64,000 bases of DNA. Source: Nitzschia sp. pyKryTriq1. Lineage: Eukaryota; Bacillariophyta; Bacillariophyceae; Bacillariales; Bacillariaceae. A program made the translations under genes and the position numbers. The notes beneath the pieces are model-generated. The model did not search any database. It was not told the origin of the DNA and saw only the letters and a list, made by a program, of their open reading frames with translations. The stretch's first letter is position 1; the number at the start of each line of letters is the position of its first letter. Positions 40,272-50,601 of this stretch are shown here, piece after piece. The stretch spans positions 1 through 64,000 of the forward strand of contig OY101127.1 of the NCBI GenBank assembly GCA_956465555.1, written 5' to 3'.

Positions 40272-42151
40272 TTAGGCGGCTTCCTCCTCGGTGGTGGTCC
40301 CTTCAATACTGGGAGGAGTTTCAGCTTGTTCCAGTGGCTTCGCGGCCTCCTCTGGAGTCTCTTTGTCTTCTTCCTCCGGGGTCTCTTCGTCGCCTTCCTC
40401 GTCGGGAAGACCAGTGTGCTCCGCAAGCTTCTTGTACCCGGCCATGAGAAATGCCATATCCTGGGGGAGAGTTGTCATCATCTCGCGCCGAGCTTGACGC
40501 ATGACCAGGCATTCATAGCACTTTTGCTTGCCACCCCTGTAGTAACAGTAGTAGATAGTCCAGCAAATGACGAGGCCAATAATGATTACGATGAACGAGG
40601 CCAATACTGTCAAGCCCTTCTTGTCTTGAGTGAACATGGTCGAAATGCCAAGAAAGATCAATGGGAGCAGAAAGAACGCCACTCCGATGTACACAAGAGG
40701 GAGCCCCTTCCAGATGCGGGTTCCCTTTCCGAGCTGGCGGGCAGCGTTGAGTGGGACGGCGCGCATGAAGGGAAGAGGGTACCAGATCACAATGCCAGTA
40801 ACATTGAAAAACAAATGCGCAAGGGCCACTTGCAAGGCATTGGTGTTGGACAGCATGGCAGCCATCAGACCGGTAATGGTAGTTCCAATATTGGCTCCGA
40901 GAGTCAAGGGAAACATCTGTTCCAAACGTAGCATGCCAATACCCACAAGAGGTGTTAAGGCGGAAGTGGTAACAGACGAAGACTGGACAAGCATAGTTAT
41001 GCCTGCTCCAATCGCGATCGCAACGTATCCGTTCATAGTGGTGGCCTTGTAGAGGATACGAGTGGACATTCCGAGAAGCATCTTTTGCAAGACGCCGACA
41101 AGCCCGAGCAGACAGGTAAAGAGCATTCCAAGACCGATGATGAAGACGACAACACCGGACAAGATGTCGTCCGATCGATCAGCATCGGTTTGGAAGAAAC
41201 CAGGGCACTTGCCGCTTCCCTTGTCACAGGCAATCAAACCGACTTCGGTGCACGTGTCGTAGGTCGGGTTATCGGGATCTTCACAGACGATGGGGTAGAA
41301 ATCATCGCAGCTTTCTCCGAGGGCGACGGCCTCGAGGAGTTTCTTGTTTGCAATGATGACGTGCTTTCCGATCGGCTCGACCCATTTCTTGATTGGACCC
41401 TCCCAGGATTCTCCATCTTTCGGGACGAATCCTTTGACCATAGCCTTGGTGAGATAGTAAAGGTATCCCGAAACCACCTCGAGAGGCAGAAGGACGCCCA
41501 CAGTCATAAAGTTGAACATATCGTGGACCGTGGCTCCAGCAAAGGCACGTTCGAGTTGGGCGCCGTTTCCCATTTGTCCCATGGCAACGATCGTATTCGT
41601 GATAGTGGTACCGATATTGGCTCCCATGACCATGTAAATTCCTTGTTTAACCGAGACGGTGTTGGCTCCAACGAGCGAAACAATCAAAGAGGTGGTCGTA
41701 GATGAAGACTGGATAAGGGCAGTGACTAGTAGACCGATCATCACGCCTGCAATGGGGTTGGTTTCATCTCCGAAAAGTGATCCCGCGACACACCCACACA
41801 TAACCTTGGCTCCACTTCCGAGGAAATCCAAAGAAACGAAGAAGAAGTAGAGGAAAAAACAGGCGGCGACGAGACCAGCAAAGATCTTGAGCCATCCATT
41901 CGCATCATGGACACAGCAGGCACGACATACCTCACCCCAGGTGGCATCTTGGGCGAAGTCTGGATGTTCGGGATCGAAGTCCACATCACCCACGTGCATG
42001 GAGCCCGTGGGGCGTTCCTTGCGAGACCGGATCTCTTCTCCTTTCGTTTGTTCGTTAGTCTGCAATGGAGGCAATGTAATATTCAGTACATTAAAGCATC
42101 AACGGCATGTCTGTGTCTCTACAAACAGCAACGTTTCCTCTCACGTACCAT
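40272..42151 (-). CDS. Sodium-dependent phosphate cotransporter (SLC34/NaPi-II type), intron after the ATG
   Basis: Exon 1 is just ATG (42151-42149). The intron 42148-42060 runs GTACGT...GCAG, and exon 2 is 42059-40272, giving 596 residues beginning MTNEQTKG. Without this splice the frame only has TTG upstream of an internal Met (MHVGD). The two inverted-repeat QSSS motifs of the family are plain (118-121 in TALIQSSSTTTS and 360-363 in MLVQSSSVTTS), each followed by a GANIGTTIT segment. A large extracellular-type loop with several Cys lies between them (about 250-290). The tail is Glu/Pro-rich. These plasma-membrane proteins import phosphate with sodium, as expected in a marine alga. The upstream region carries a repeat array that could affect regulation. 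Confidence 0.93.
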
Positions 42152-42199
42152 CGTTTTCTTTATCTGTCAGATGTTACTGCGTTTGTATCTTCCGATTTT

Positions 42200-42630
42200 G
42201 TTTTTTGTTATCTTTTGTGGCAGTAAATGTGAAATCTCGTGGGTTTCGAGTTGTTTTCGGAACATTGGATCTCGACTGAATCTTCATCTGACGTCGCATC
42301 TCGTCGTTCCGAGTTTCGTTATCTTTCATGGCAGTGAAGAATGCTTTGGAGAGTTTGTTTCCGAGATTATACTTTCTTTCATGGCAGTGAATGTTACATG
42401 TCTTCACATATCGTCGTTCCGAGTTTCGTTATCTTTCATGGCAGTGAATGTGACATGACGTCGCATCTCGTCGTTCCGAGTTTCGTTATCTTTCATGGCA
42501 GTGAAGAATGCTTTGAAATATCTTCGTTTCTAGTTGTTTTGGGAACAGCGGATCTCGAATGAATCTGAAGACTTCGCATTTCGTTTTCGTCAACTTTCAT
42601 GGCAGAAAAGAATGCTGTGACATAATCTAT
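42200..42630. repeat. 55-57-bp tandem array upstream of the phosphate transporter
   Basis: The phrase CTTTCATGGCAGTGAA recurs at about 42323, 42376, 42433, 42490 and 42594, with a diverged copy at 42212. Between copies there is a CATCTCGTCGTTCCGAGTTTCGTTAT segment. Spacing is 53-57 bp or about twice that. The array begins about 50-60 bp upstream of the transporter's ATG exon. Confidence 0.9.
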
Positions 42631-43373
42631 CTTTGTTAAGAGTTAGTTGTTTTCGGAACACCCAACAACAAACAAACAAACAAACAAAAAGACCAAACAA
42701 AAACTGTGATCATTTTTGATCGATGTAATGGGTTCGCACACAAACTCGCTGCAAGCGACTATCCGTGAGTGCATTCGAGAGCATTCCCTGATTCCCAAAT
42801 GTGTTGTGTTATTACACGCGGAACTCGTACGATGTGCTCTCAGCTCGTGATTGACTTTATTACCAGCCCTACAGCACATCTTTACTTGGGGCAGTGCCCA
42901 AGCACCGCGTGTATGTTGTTTGTTATTTGCTACTTTGCGCCAATTCGTTGATACAATACAGCACCAAGGCCCTATGGGATTGCGCTTCAAATTACCGTTG
43001 CAAAGAACAAGGGCATATTATCAATTCAACTGGAAGAAGCAGAAAAAGCGCGCATTGTACCCTTTTTTAGATAGAGCTGATGCGATGCGTCCTTGTATAT
43101 AAACGAGGACATCAACAATGGAAGCTTCAATCCGAACTCCCACTGTTCTCTGAATGCATGCATTCACAGAACTGAGAAAACGAAGGCATCCATCACTTCC
43201 ATTCTCATCCGATGATGATGATGCGAACGATCCAGCAAGAACAACATCGCGCATCATGCTTCATCATCACAAAATAAACGATTGAATTCGTGCAACAAAG
43301 CCAAAAGATAAACAACCAAGTAACCAACCAACCAACCGGCCAAACAACCAGCAAAGCGACCAGCAACACGACC
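42631..43373. other. Spacer between phosphate transporter and RING gene
   Basis: No gene. Contains CAAA/AACA tetramers (42664-42689) and an AACC/CAAC tract immediately upstream of the RING ATG (about 43313-43345). Confidence 0.6.
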
Positions 43374-44201
43374 ATGCCGTCACGATTTCAATTCCCTCGA
43401 CGAAATAATTGCAATCGAGGACAAAACAGCAGCAGCAGCAGCAGCACTGCTGGTGGTCGGACGAGCAGTGTCTCTACTGTTCCGACAGACATGCCTTCCA
43501 GTGTCATCGAGGAACATCATCATCATCATCATCATCACCACCATCGTCAGCATCGCCCCTACAGTCGTTCTTGCCCTACTAGTACTACCACCAACACGAG
43601 TACGACTACTTCTGCTTTGATTCAAAATTTTCGACTTCGGGCCATTGATCAGGCCCATGATGAATGCGCTGTGTGTGCCAGGGCTTTTGAGATTGACTGC
43701 GTCGTCTCATTACTTCCATGCAATCATTACTTTTGTCAAGATTGTATGATGCATTGGTTCGATCGTATGCACTCCACGACTTGTCCGTTGTGCCGCTACG
43801 ACCTGCTGTCGTCATCACACAAATTAAGTCAAGAAAAAGAAGAAGAAGAAATACGAGTACTCCACAACGACGACATTCTTATCGCACAGAGAAGAAATGG
43901 ACATCACCATCACGACTTTTCTTCGACAATATCAGTATCCAATCAGGCGGGTATTACCGATGCTTGGCTCAAGTTGGATGTCTCGAAGACCACTGACGCT
44001 GCTGCTGGTAGTAGTCTCGGTGATGCTGCTGGTGCCACTTCCTGTTTATCGTTCGTGGAGGCAAAAGCAAGTCGAACGGCAGCTTTTAGCAACAATTTTG
44101 ATCTCATCATGGCCAAGACGCTACACGCCCGTCGAGCTATCTTATTGCAACGGGCATATTCGTGGAATTCTACTATATCGTTAGAGGACGACGATGACTG
44201 A
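43374..44201 (+). CDS. RING-finger protein (probable E3 ubiquitin ligase)
   Basis: 275 residues from ATG at 43374 (MPSRFQFPRRNN); upstream of this only GTG is in frame. A Ser-rich and His-rich stretch (ten His) precedes the RING. The zinc ligands are C98, C101, C116, H118, C121, C124, C137 and C140 in the ECAVCARAF...LPCNHYFCQDC...CPLC pattern, a canonical C3HC4 RING. After it comes an acidic coil, then a FSNNFDLIMAKTLHARRA segment near the C-terminus. RING proteins pass ubiquitin from an E2 to a substrate. The N-terminal start, the pre-RING part and the C-terminal motif each recur as fragments at 44919 and 57552-58019. Confidence 0.85.
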   Translation: MPSRFQFPRRNNCNRGQNSSSSSSTAGGRTSSVSTVPTDMPSSVIEEHHHHHHHHHHRQHRPYSRSCPTSTTTNTSTTTSALIQNFRLRAIDQAHDECAVCARAFEIDCVVSLLPCNHYFCQDCMMHWFDRMHSTTCPLCRYDLLSSSHKLSQEKEEEEIRVLHNDDILIAQRRNGHHHHDFSSTISVSNQAGITDAWLKLDVSKTTDAAAGSSLGDAAGATSCLSFVEAKASRTAAFSNNFDLIMAKTLHARRAILLQRAYSWNSTISLEDDDD

Positions 44202-44918
44202 CTGAGCCACCACTGGTTCAACGAGAAAGACTCGCATACAACAAGCACTCGATCGTTCTCTACTAAAAGGCAGTAGTAGTGATGGACCGAAAAAGCAGAG
44301 AGCATAGTTTCAAGAGCAACAGGTTACTTCTTCGCCACTCAAGTCCAACAGCACGATCTTTCGAGAATAAGAGTACTACTTGTAATTCGTTATTGCTAGA
44401 GAGCTCTTTAGCTACTACCACTAGAATTTGTAGACTTTTAATCAACAAGTAAATGATGAAAGAAGCTTAGTAGTGGAATGGAAGCTTTGTTGTATCAGAT
44501 CGAGCGAGAAGCGAGGCAACACCAGACGGAAACGTTTCGTTCAGTTCTACAATACTACTACTAATACTTTGTACTAGTAATAGAAGAACGAAGTACAGTA
44601 CCAGCCGTACTCTAATACTAAATTGCCACCAACAAAAAATACAACATAGACAATAATTCCTCTGGGCCGGCGGGGGGGAACATCAGTCTTAACGAGCGCG
44701 TGCCATTGGCATAAGTGTTCGAAGGGCGAAGGCCCTACCGGTATACATGCACGGGAAATGTTGTGCAGATGGTTGCGATAGCTGCTGCAACCAGGCACTG
44801 CAAAGAAGGCCTCTTACTACATATATGCTGGCATTGAAATCTTCCAACATGTTCAGAGAAGTTTGAATATTGACTTGGGAAGACGAAGACCCTTGGTATT
44901 TGATCTTCTCCTCCCTGT
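44202..44918. other. Spacer downstream of the RING gene
   Basis: No supported gene in 717 bp. Contains TAC/TAG tracts and a TACCGGTA palindrome at 44736-44743. Confidence 0.6.
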
Positions 44919-44993
44919 TTGATTCAAAACTTTCGACTGAAAGGCATTGATCAAGCCCATGATGAATGTGCCGTCTGTGCCAAGGCCTTTACG
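44919..44993 (+). pseudogene. Fragment of the RING gene (pre-RING and first zinc ligands)
   Basis: LIQNFRLKGIDQAHDECAVCAKAF matches residues of the intact RING protein (43617-43692) almost codon for codon. It is cut immediately after the first CxxC and joined to a retroelement fragment in another frame. Confidence 0.9.
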
Positions 44994-45442
44994 CGTACCT
45001 TGCCAAACAACATTCATGGACGACTACAGAAACAGCACGAGAGATTCACTGGGAAGCATTTCAACAAGCGGCCAACAACTACACCTCTACGGACAATCAT
45101 CTAATGAAATTGGTCTACGACCAACTTCCCACACGACACCACCGGTCACGCTTCGAGAAATGGACCACCTCGACCTGCCGACATTGCGACCAAGACGAAA
45201 CCTTTGTACACCTAATGCAATGCGATAACAGCGAATCCCGTAAGTTTCGACGCTCGTTGCCTCAACAGATTCGGAAGGTGTGTACCGACCGAGATCTCCC
45301 ACATAATGTGGTGTCTGCCTTTGTGATCGCCATCGAAGATTGGTTCCGTAAGCTTGACCCACTGAGAGGTTTACCAACTCCGGACATTTTACACCCAGTT
45401 ATCCAATCCCAATCTCTTGCGTTCTACTACTACTACTACTAG
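44994..45442 (+). pseudogene. Retroelement C-terminal fragment with zinc-knuckle-like motif
   Basis: The open frame encodes WEAFQQAANNYTSTDNHLMKLVYDQLPTRHH, then KWTTSTCRHCDQDETFVHLMQCDNSESRKF. The LPT...W...C..C...E...H...C pattern is that seen after reverse transcriptase in non-LTR-like elements. No reverse transcriptase core is present. The end of the frame is a CTA microsatellite. It is a relic, fused to the RING fragment. Confidence 0.6.
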
Positions 45443-45481
45443 TAGTAGTAGTAATAGAGTATTCGTAGTTCAAGAGAAGAA

Positions 45482-46092
45482 GCATTATCATGCGTCATCG
45501 ACGCCGTGGAACACCGGCACGTGATCACTTGTGACATACCCGGAGCGTTCATGCAGGCACCAATCGACGAGACCGTGCATTTGAAACTGGACGGGGCTAT
45601 CCTTGACGTACTTCTCCGACTTGATCCTTCATATGCACAACACGTGGTGACTGAACGTGGAAGAACAACGGTAAACGATCATCTTCCAAGCGAACTCGAC
45701 ATCTTGAAATTCGATACTTCTTCATCACCGATAACGTCAAGCAAGGAAAGGTCCGGATTGAGTATTGTCCCACCGGCGACATGGTGGGTGATTTTTTCAC
45801 CAAGCCACTACAAGGAGCATCCTTCCGCAAGTTGCTCAAGTTAGTAATGAACATCGATGATACTATCCTTGAATCCCTGCCGCAGGAGTGTGTTGGGAAT
45901 AATGGTGAGTCGGGATCGGAGGAGTCGAACTCCACGACTACACCGATCCAGGACCAGACGATCGACGTGGTTGAAGTTTCACGTCGACCAATCTCATCCA
46001 TTAAAAACGAGTGGTCGGCAGAGACCAAGCGATCGTATGCAGATGTAGTTAAAACAGAGAAAGCGACTCTTGCCACTTTCTCTGTCAAATGA
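45482..46092 (+). mobile_element. Internally deleted Ty1/copia retrotransposon relic
   Basis: The first part encodes VIDAVEHRHVITCDIPGAFMQ, the start of copia reverse transcriptase. It then jumps, with a frame change, to HLEIRYFFITDNVKQGKV and YCPTGDMVGDFFTKPLQGASF, the end of copia RNase H. The YVDD core and most of RNase H are missing. A Glu/Ser/Thr-rich C-terminal tail follows. No LTR pair can be recognised by eye. It is a dead element. Confidence 0.85.
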
Positions 46093-46237
46093 GTTTGTGA
46101 AAGTGGTTTTGTTATTACCTTGTTTACCACTAGTATACAAAGGTAGCATCGTCCGACCCAGTTTGTTTTAAGAACACTGGATATAGTCGCACCGATACAT
46201 AGTTCCTCAACAATAGCATCACTCGGGCCGAAAATAA
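46093..46237. other. Short spacer after the copia relic
   Basis: Possible remnant 3' flank of the retroelement; no clear LTR. Confidence 0.4.
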
Positions 46238-47062
46238 TCAAATCACCATGCTGGTCGTCACCAGCACCATCAGCACCACCACCACTTTCAAAAGCAGCAG
46301 CAGCAGCAGCAGCAGCAGAAGAAGAAGAAGACGAAGCTGATGACGATCGGCATAGGAGCATGGTCTCAAAAATGGGTGGCTTCCGATCCAGTGCTCCAAG
46401 GCCATTCTTCCAGTACCCAGCGCAGCGTCCGAATCCGCGTAGATGGTCCTCCTCCTGACACTACTACTACTACTACTACTGTTATTGTTATTCTTGTTGT
46501 TGTGGAGGAGTACTGTTATAATTCTGGACATTTTCTCTTGGAACTCTCGGGGGTCAGTCAAGTGACGGATATACGAGCACTTGGCCATGAAAAAGTTGCC
46601 AGGAAAAAACATGGTCCACATGGGCCAAAATTCATTGCCACAAACATTGCATAATGATGGTAATGATGATGATGATGATGGTGATGATGATGGTGATAAA
46701 GCCTCAAGGCAACGCATGCTGGAAGCCCCCTTGAGCAAACGCTTGCGCCATGCCCTCTGGTTTCCGCCAGGGTGGTATGTTCCTTTGGAATGAAGGTAAA
46801 TGACAATTTTGTCTTCGTCTTCTTTTTCTTGTTGTTCCGCTCCTGGAGACAAAGTACTACTACTACTACTACTATTAGTAGTAGTAGTAGTAGTAGTAGT
46901 AGTAGAACAAAAGTCCCAAAGTTGGCCCAATGTCACCGATTCGTCTCCGCTGGGGTAGTGGTTTACATGCACGCAGTCCAAAGAATCGCCACATAACGTA
47001 TTTTGAATATACTCATCGTCCGACACGAGGTTTTCTCTTCCAATGGTATTATAGAAAAACAT
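46238..47062 (-). CDS. Conserved algal protein, YLHSKG/CNVCG type, probably partial
   Basis: The frame from ATG at 47062 gives 274 residues. It has an MFFYNTIGREN start, IVIYLHSKGTYHPGGNQRAWRKRL, then a CNVCGNEFWPMWTMFFPGN and AKCSYIRHLTDP segment, then GTGRMALEHWIGSHPFLRPC near the end. I recall this arrangement from a large, uncharacterised, glycosyltransferase-like family in diatoms and other algae, but cannot name it. Ser/Thr/Asn microsatellite runs interrupt it. After PCS the frame runs into CTG/CAG repeats (poly-Leu), so the original stop may be lost. The frame stays open upstream of the ATG to a TGA with no further Met, suggesting a missing 5' exon. Confidence 0.6.
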   Translation of the reverse strand: MFFYNTIGRENLVSDDEYIQNTLCGDSLDCVHVNHYPSGDESVTLGQLWDFCSTTTTTTTTTNSSSSSSTLSPGAEQQEKEDEDKIVIYLHSKGTYHPGGNQRAWRKRLLKGASSMRCLEALSPSSSPSSSSSLPSLCNVCGNEFWPMWTMFFPGNFFMAKCSYIRHLTDPREFQEKMSRIITVLLHNNKNNNNSSSSSSSVRRRTIYADSDAALGTGRMALEHWIGSHPFLRPCSYADRHQLRLLLLLLLLLLLLLLKVVVVLMVLVTTSMVI

Positions 47063-47293
47063 GAGTACCGAGCGCTTGCACAGAGGAGCAAGAAATACGT
47101 CAAATAATGATAATGATTGGTTGTGGCTGGCGAGTGCTCAGAATGATGTTCCGCCATCATACTAGCATCGAAGAATCCAGGTGCTACGTACGTACTACTG
47201 TTGGCACTGGAGCTACTACTACTAGTAGAGTAGTGATAACTCGGTCGTTGAACAACTGGCGCAATAAGAGCATAACCAAATGCGCAAAATATA

Positions 47294-47560
47294 ATGATAT
47301 TACTGCACCATGAACTTCAACATCAGCAACAGTACTACTACAGCCAATGGTGGTATCAACAGCAACTGCTGCTGCAGCAGCAACAACAGCGGCAATGGCT
47401 CCAAAAGTGGCAACAACACTACGACCAACAGCAACAGCAGCAACCGCAGCAACCGCAGCAACCGCAGCAACCGCAGCAGCCGCAGATGCCGTCACAGCAA
47501 CAGGGAGGGAGACGTGAATTTAATCGTCAGCCAGGGCCCAATTCTACGGGAGGTTCGTAG
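47294..47560 (+). CDS. Gln-rich open frame, possible terminal exon
   Basis: The frame encodes HELQHQQQYYYSQWWYQQQ, then QRQWLQKWQQHYDQQ, a QQP repeat and GGRREFNRQPGPNSTGGS before TAG at 47560. The Tyr/Trp spacing looks prion-like and less like pure repeat than the other frames. It lacks a clear start or upstream exon. It may be the C-terminal end of a Gln-rich protein or translated CAG repeat. Confidence 0.25.
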   Translation: MILLHHELQHQQQYYYSQWWYQQQLLLQQQQQRQWLQKWQQHYDQQQQQQPQQPQQPQQPQQPQMPSQQQGGRREFNRQPGPNSTGGS

Positions 47561-48779
47561 CTGCTGGTCACCACTATCATATGAGTAGTAGTAGTAGTAC
47601 GTACAGTACCGGTACTCTACCAGTCGATCATCGGTTCTTGTTCAGTTCCTACGAGCTCCTACTACTACTCTAGTACCTAGTACCACTGTATATGTTTCAA
47701 TTCAATTCAAGGCGAGTCCCTTTCGTCGAGAACAAGGATGACTGACTTGTCATACATATATCGAACCGAAGCACGCCAGCAGCTGCTTTCTGGCATTCCT
47801 CTCCCTCACTCTAGCCAGATGTTTCAGAAATCGGAAATTGTAGATCTTTTTTCTATCTATCTGTGATACTGCTGGTGGTGGTAGTAGTACGAAAAGGGAA
47901 TCATCTCATCCATGATGATCTCTTTCTTTGACCATCATGATTCGCATACATCATCATGCAGCAAAAGTGCTGTTTGGTGGTGCTTGTGGGATCGATGAGG
48001 ATGAACAAAATGTCTCAGCAAGAGGAAAGTTCTTACTGGATTGAACGAGTGAAGCATAGTACTAACAAATAGTATTTCACGAACAAATAATATTTCATTC
48101 CCTTCCCCCCAAAAGAAATCTTTTTTTCTAATCCAAGATAGACTACTAAAAGAAGAAAGTCCAGTGCATATAGACGCGAGTATTGTTCTTCCTTGTTTTA
48201 TCTGGTATTCTACTACATACTATCTGTACTAGAGTAGTAGTAGAGGAGCTCTTTTAGCTCTGCGGCACTCCGACGACAGTATCAGCTAACTTCGTCTCCC
48301 CGCCCGTAATCATGGTTCCCAATGATCATTGTCTACTACTAGCTAGTAGTAGTAGCTACACTACCTAGTAGCTAGTAGTAGTAGTAGGTGGTACTCTACT
48401 GGTAGTCGTAAGAGTAAGTACTACTGCTAGCTAGTAGAGTCGTAGTACCGGTACTACTAGTAGTAGCTAGTACTAGTAGTGTATGATCAATCCAAATGAG
48501 AAGGATTGCGATTGGAATTGTTCGCTGCGTTCTTCCGATCGAAGCGAGCCTTTATCAACTGGTCGGTACCGGTACCGTTCCGTATCCCTTACATACCGCT
48601 ATGAAGAGCATAGTAGATGATGATTGATCGATGATCATCGTTGTTTCGCGGGGACGTCGGATAAAGGGAGGGGTTCGTTTTAACTTCGCGATTTGGCAAG
48701 GAGCGATGGTGCAATACTACGGTCGGTGGTAGACCCAGTACAAATAGTCGGCACGTACGTACCAGTCCGGAGAATAATT
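47561..48779. other. Gene-poor spacer rich in TAG/CTA arrays
   Basis: No gene. Dense TAG/CTA arrays occur at 48333-48480, with TACCGGTA palindromes at 47607, 48446 and 48567. Confidence 0.6.
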
Positions 48780-49565
48780 CAAGCGATACGGGGTTCTTTT
48801 TGACGACTACCGTATGCTCGAAATTGTGAATCATTCTCATTATTATTTTTCAATGACGATGATGTTTCTCAATAATAAAGCAAGGCTCTATTTCCAACGA
48901 ACATACGACCGATGTTCCAACTGGTAGTGGGCACAATGATTCTTGTCAAAAGTTGACAAGACCCTTCGGTTTTCAGCCTATGATGCGTTGTGTCTGTTTA
49001 AAGGAATGATTTCGCAGGCTTATATATTGAAATGTGGAACATAAAGACAGAAGAGTGGAGAACCACATTATGATAGCTGAGAGAATTGAACGGCCTCAAC
49101 GCGCTAATTGTGTTGATGGAATCCTCGTTGACGCCGGTGTTCCCAACGCATCGCAACACGCATCGCAGGTCGGTATGTATCATCATCATCTACAGTAAAA
49201 AGCCAGAAAGAAGAAGATCTTCGCGATTTTTGCATGGAGCAGAAAAATTCAAGCGATAAGGGGTTCTTTTTGACGACTACCGTATGTTCGAAATTGTGAA
49301 TCATTAATTATCATCTTGATTTTTTCCAATGACGAAGGTTGCTTCTAAAGGCAAGGCTATTTTATTCCGGGGAACAAAAGAACGAGGCTGGAACTGGTGA
49401 TGGGCACTAGAAGTCGACAGAACCCTTCGCATTAAATTCGGAGGCATATACATAGTGAAATGTGGAACAAACAAACAGAATCGTGGGGAACTATGTGAAA
49501 GCTGAGAGAATTGAATGGCCTTGAAGCGCTAATCAATAGAGATGCCGAATTGTGTCGATGGAATA
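48780..49565. repeat. Direct repeat of about 0.35 kb, two diverged copies
   Basis: 48780-49130 and 49245-49565 share order and sequence: TTCAAGCGATA-GGGGTTCTTT, then GACGACTACCGTATG, TCGAAATTGTGAATCATT, later GGCAAGGCTAT, GGGCAC, AACCCTTCG, GAAATGTGGAACA, and GCTGAGAGAATTGAA-GGCC. Divergence is moderate, with several indels. No coding frame is preserved. Confidence 0.85.
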
Positions 49566-49707
49566 CAGTAGATTATTATTGACGCCAATAAAATATTAGT
49601 ATGTTCCACAACCATTCTTCCATCCCGCAAACATAAAAACTTGTCGCTTCGCATATTTTTCTCCTCACGAACGAACAAAGTATCGCAGAATATAGGAAAC
49701 GACGACG

Positions 49708-50601
49708 ATGAACCAAACAAAAACAACATCCACACCATCGTGCAGTGCTGGTGGTATTTATTTTCCAACCACCATGAGTTGCTCTCAACCCTCGTTGCTA
49801 CGCAACGCTCTTCACCTGAACAATCAAGGATCTGTACTCATCGCGGATGGCGAATACGATGAGGCCGTCTCAACACTCTCTGCTGCATTGGTGCAACTGA
49901 AACAAGCAATCCGAATCCGCGCCCCAGCACCTCCAACAACAAGCAACAGCGATGGTGATAGTGATGGTGATGATGGCAGCGCTCCAATGATGTGCGAGGA
50001 CGACGAGACCGCTTCACAACGAGGAGCACTGTTACGGTTCCTCAATGACGAAGAAGATAATAGTCCCTCCGCCCTGCTCGAGCAGCATGAGAGCGAATGG
50101 TACCTCTACCCGAACGCAGTACACGTCAATGAAGATGCAGTATTGTTGACTCCGCATACTAGTACTACTATCGATACGGCTACGATCATTGAGCTGATTT
50201 CGTTTGCCAGCATTTACAACCTTGGCTTGTGCCATCATCTTCAAGCCCTCGCGCCGACTCTGGAAGGATCGAAGCAGGTTCGTCTTCAACGAGCGGCGGC
50301 TTTCTACGAGCATGCCCAGAACTTGTTGGCTACTAATGAAGAAGTGTTTGATCCTGACCTCGCGCACTCCTTGACCATTACCAATAACCTTGGTCATGCT
50401 CACTACTTTATGGGGAACGAGACTACCGGCAAGATGTGCTTTCAACATCTGTTGAATGCTATCATGTACATCTCCGACAATAACAACAAGAGCGGTGGCT
50501 CCTCAACATTAACTACCAGCGACAAGAACCGATGGGATGGATTCATGGTGAATATCATGCAACACTTGATTGGAAAGGTCTCCCATGCGGCAGCTGCCTA
50601 A
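49708..50601 (+). CDS. TPR-like protein of an expanded algal family
   Basis: 297 residues from ATG at 49708 (an alternative Met is at 49774). RNALHLNNQGSVLIADGEYDEAVSTLSAALVQLKQAI is the first TPR-like helix pair. A long acidic/Asp-rich insert follows, then SFASIYNLGLCHHL...RAAAFYEHAQNLL and SLTITNNLGHAHYFMGNETTGKMCFQHLLNA as further TPR-like pairs. Proteins of this LNNxGxxLL...Y..A...LS.AL type are common in diatoms and have no assigned function. The context (repeats on both sides) suggests a variable accessory locus. Confidence 0.65.
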   Translation: MNQTKTTSTPSCSAGGIYFPTTMSCSQPSLLRNALHLNNQGSVLIADGEYDEAVSTLSAALVQLKQAIRIRAPAPPTTSNSDGDSDGDDGSAPMMCEDDETASQRGALLRFLNDEEDNSPSALLEQHESEWYLYPNAVHVNEDAVLLTPHTSTTIDTATIIELISFASIYNLGLCHHLQALAPTLEGSKQVRLQRAAAFYEHAQNLLATNEEVFDPDLAHSLTITNNLGHAHYFMGNETTGKMCFQHLLNAIMYISDNNNKSGGSSTLTTSDKNRWDGFMVNIMQHLIGKVSHAAAA

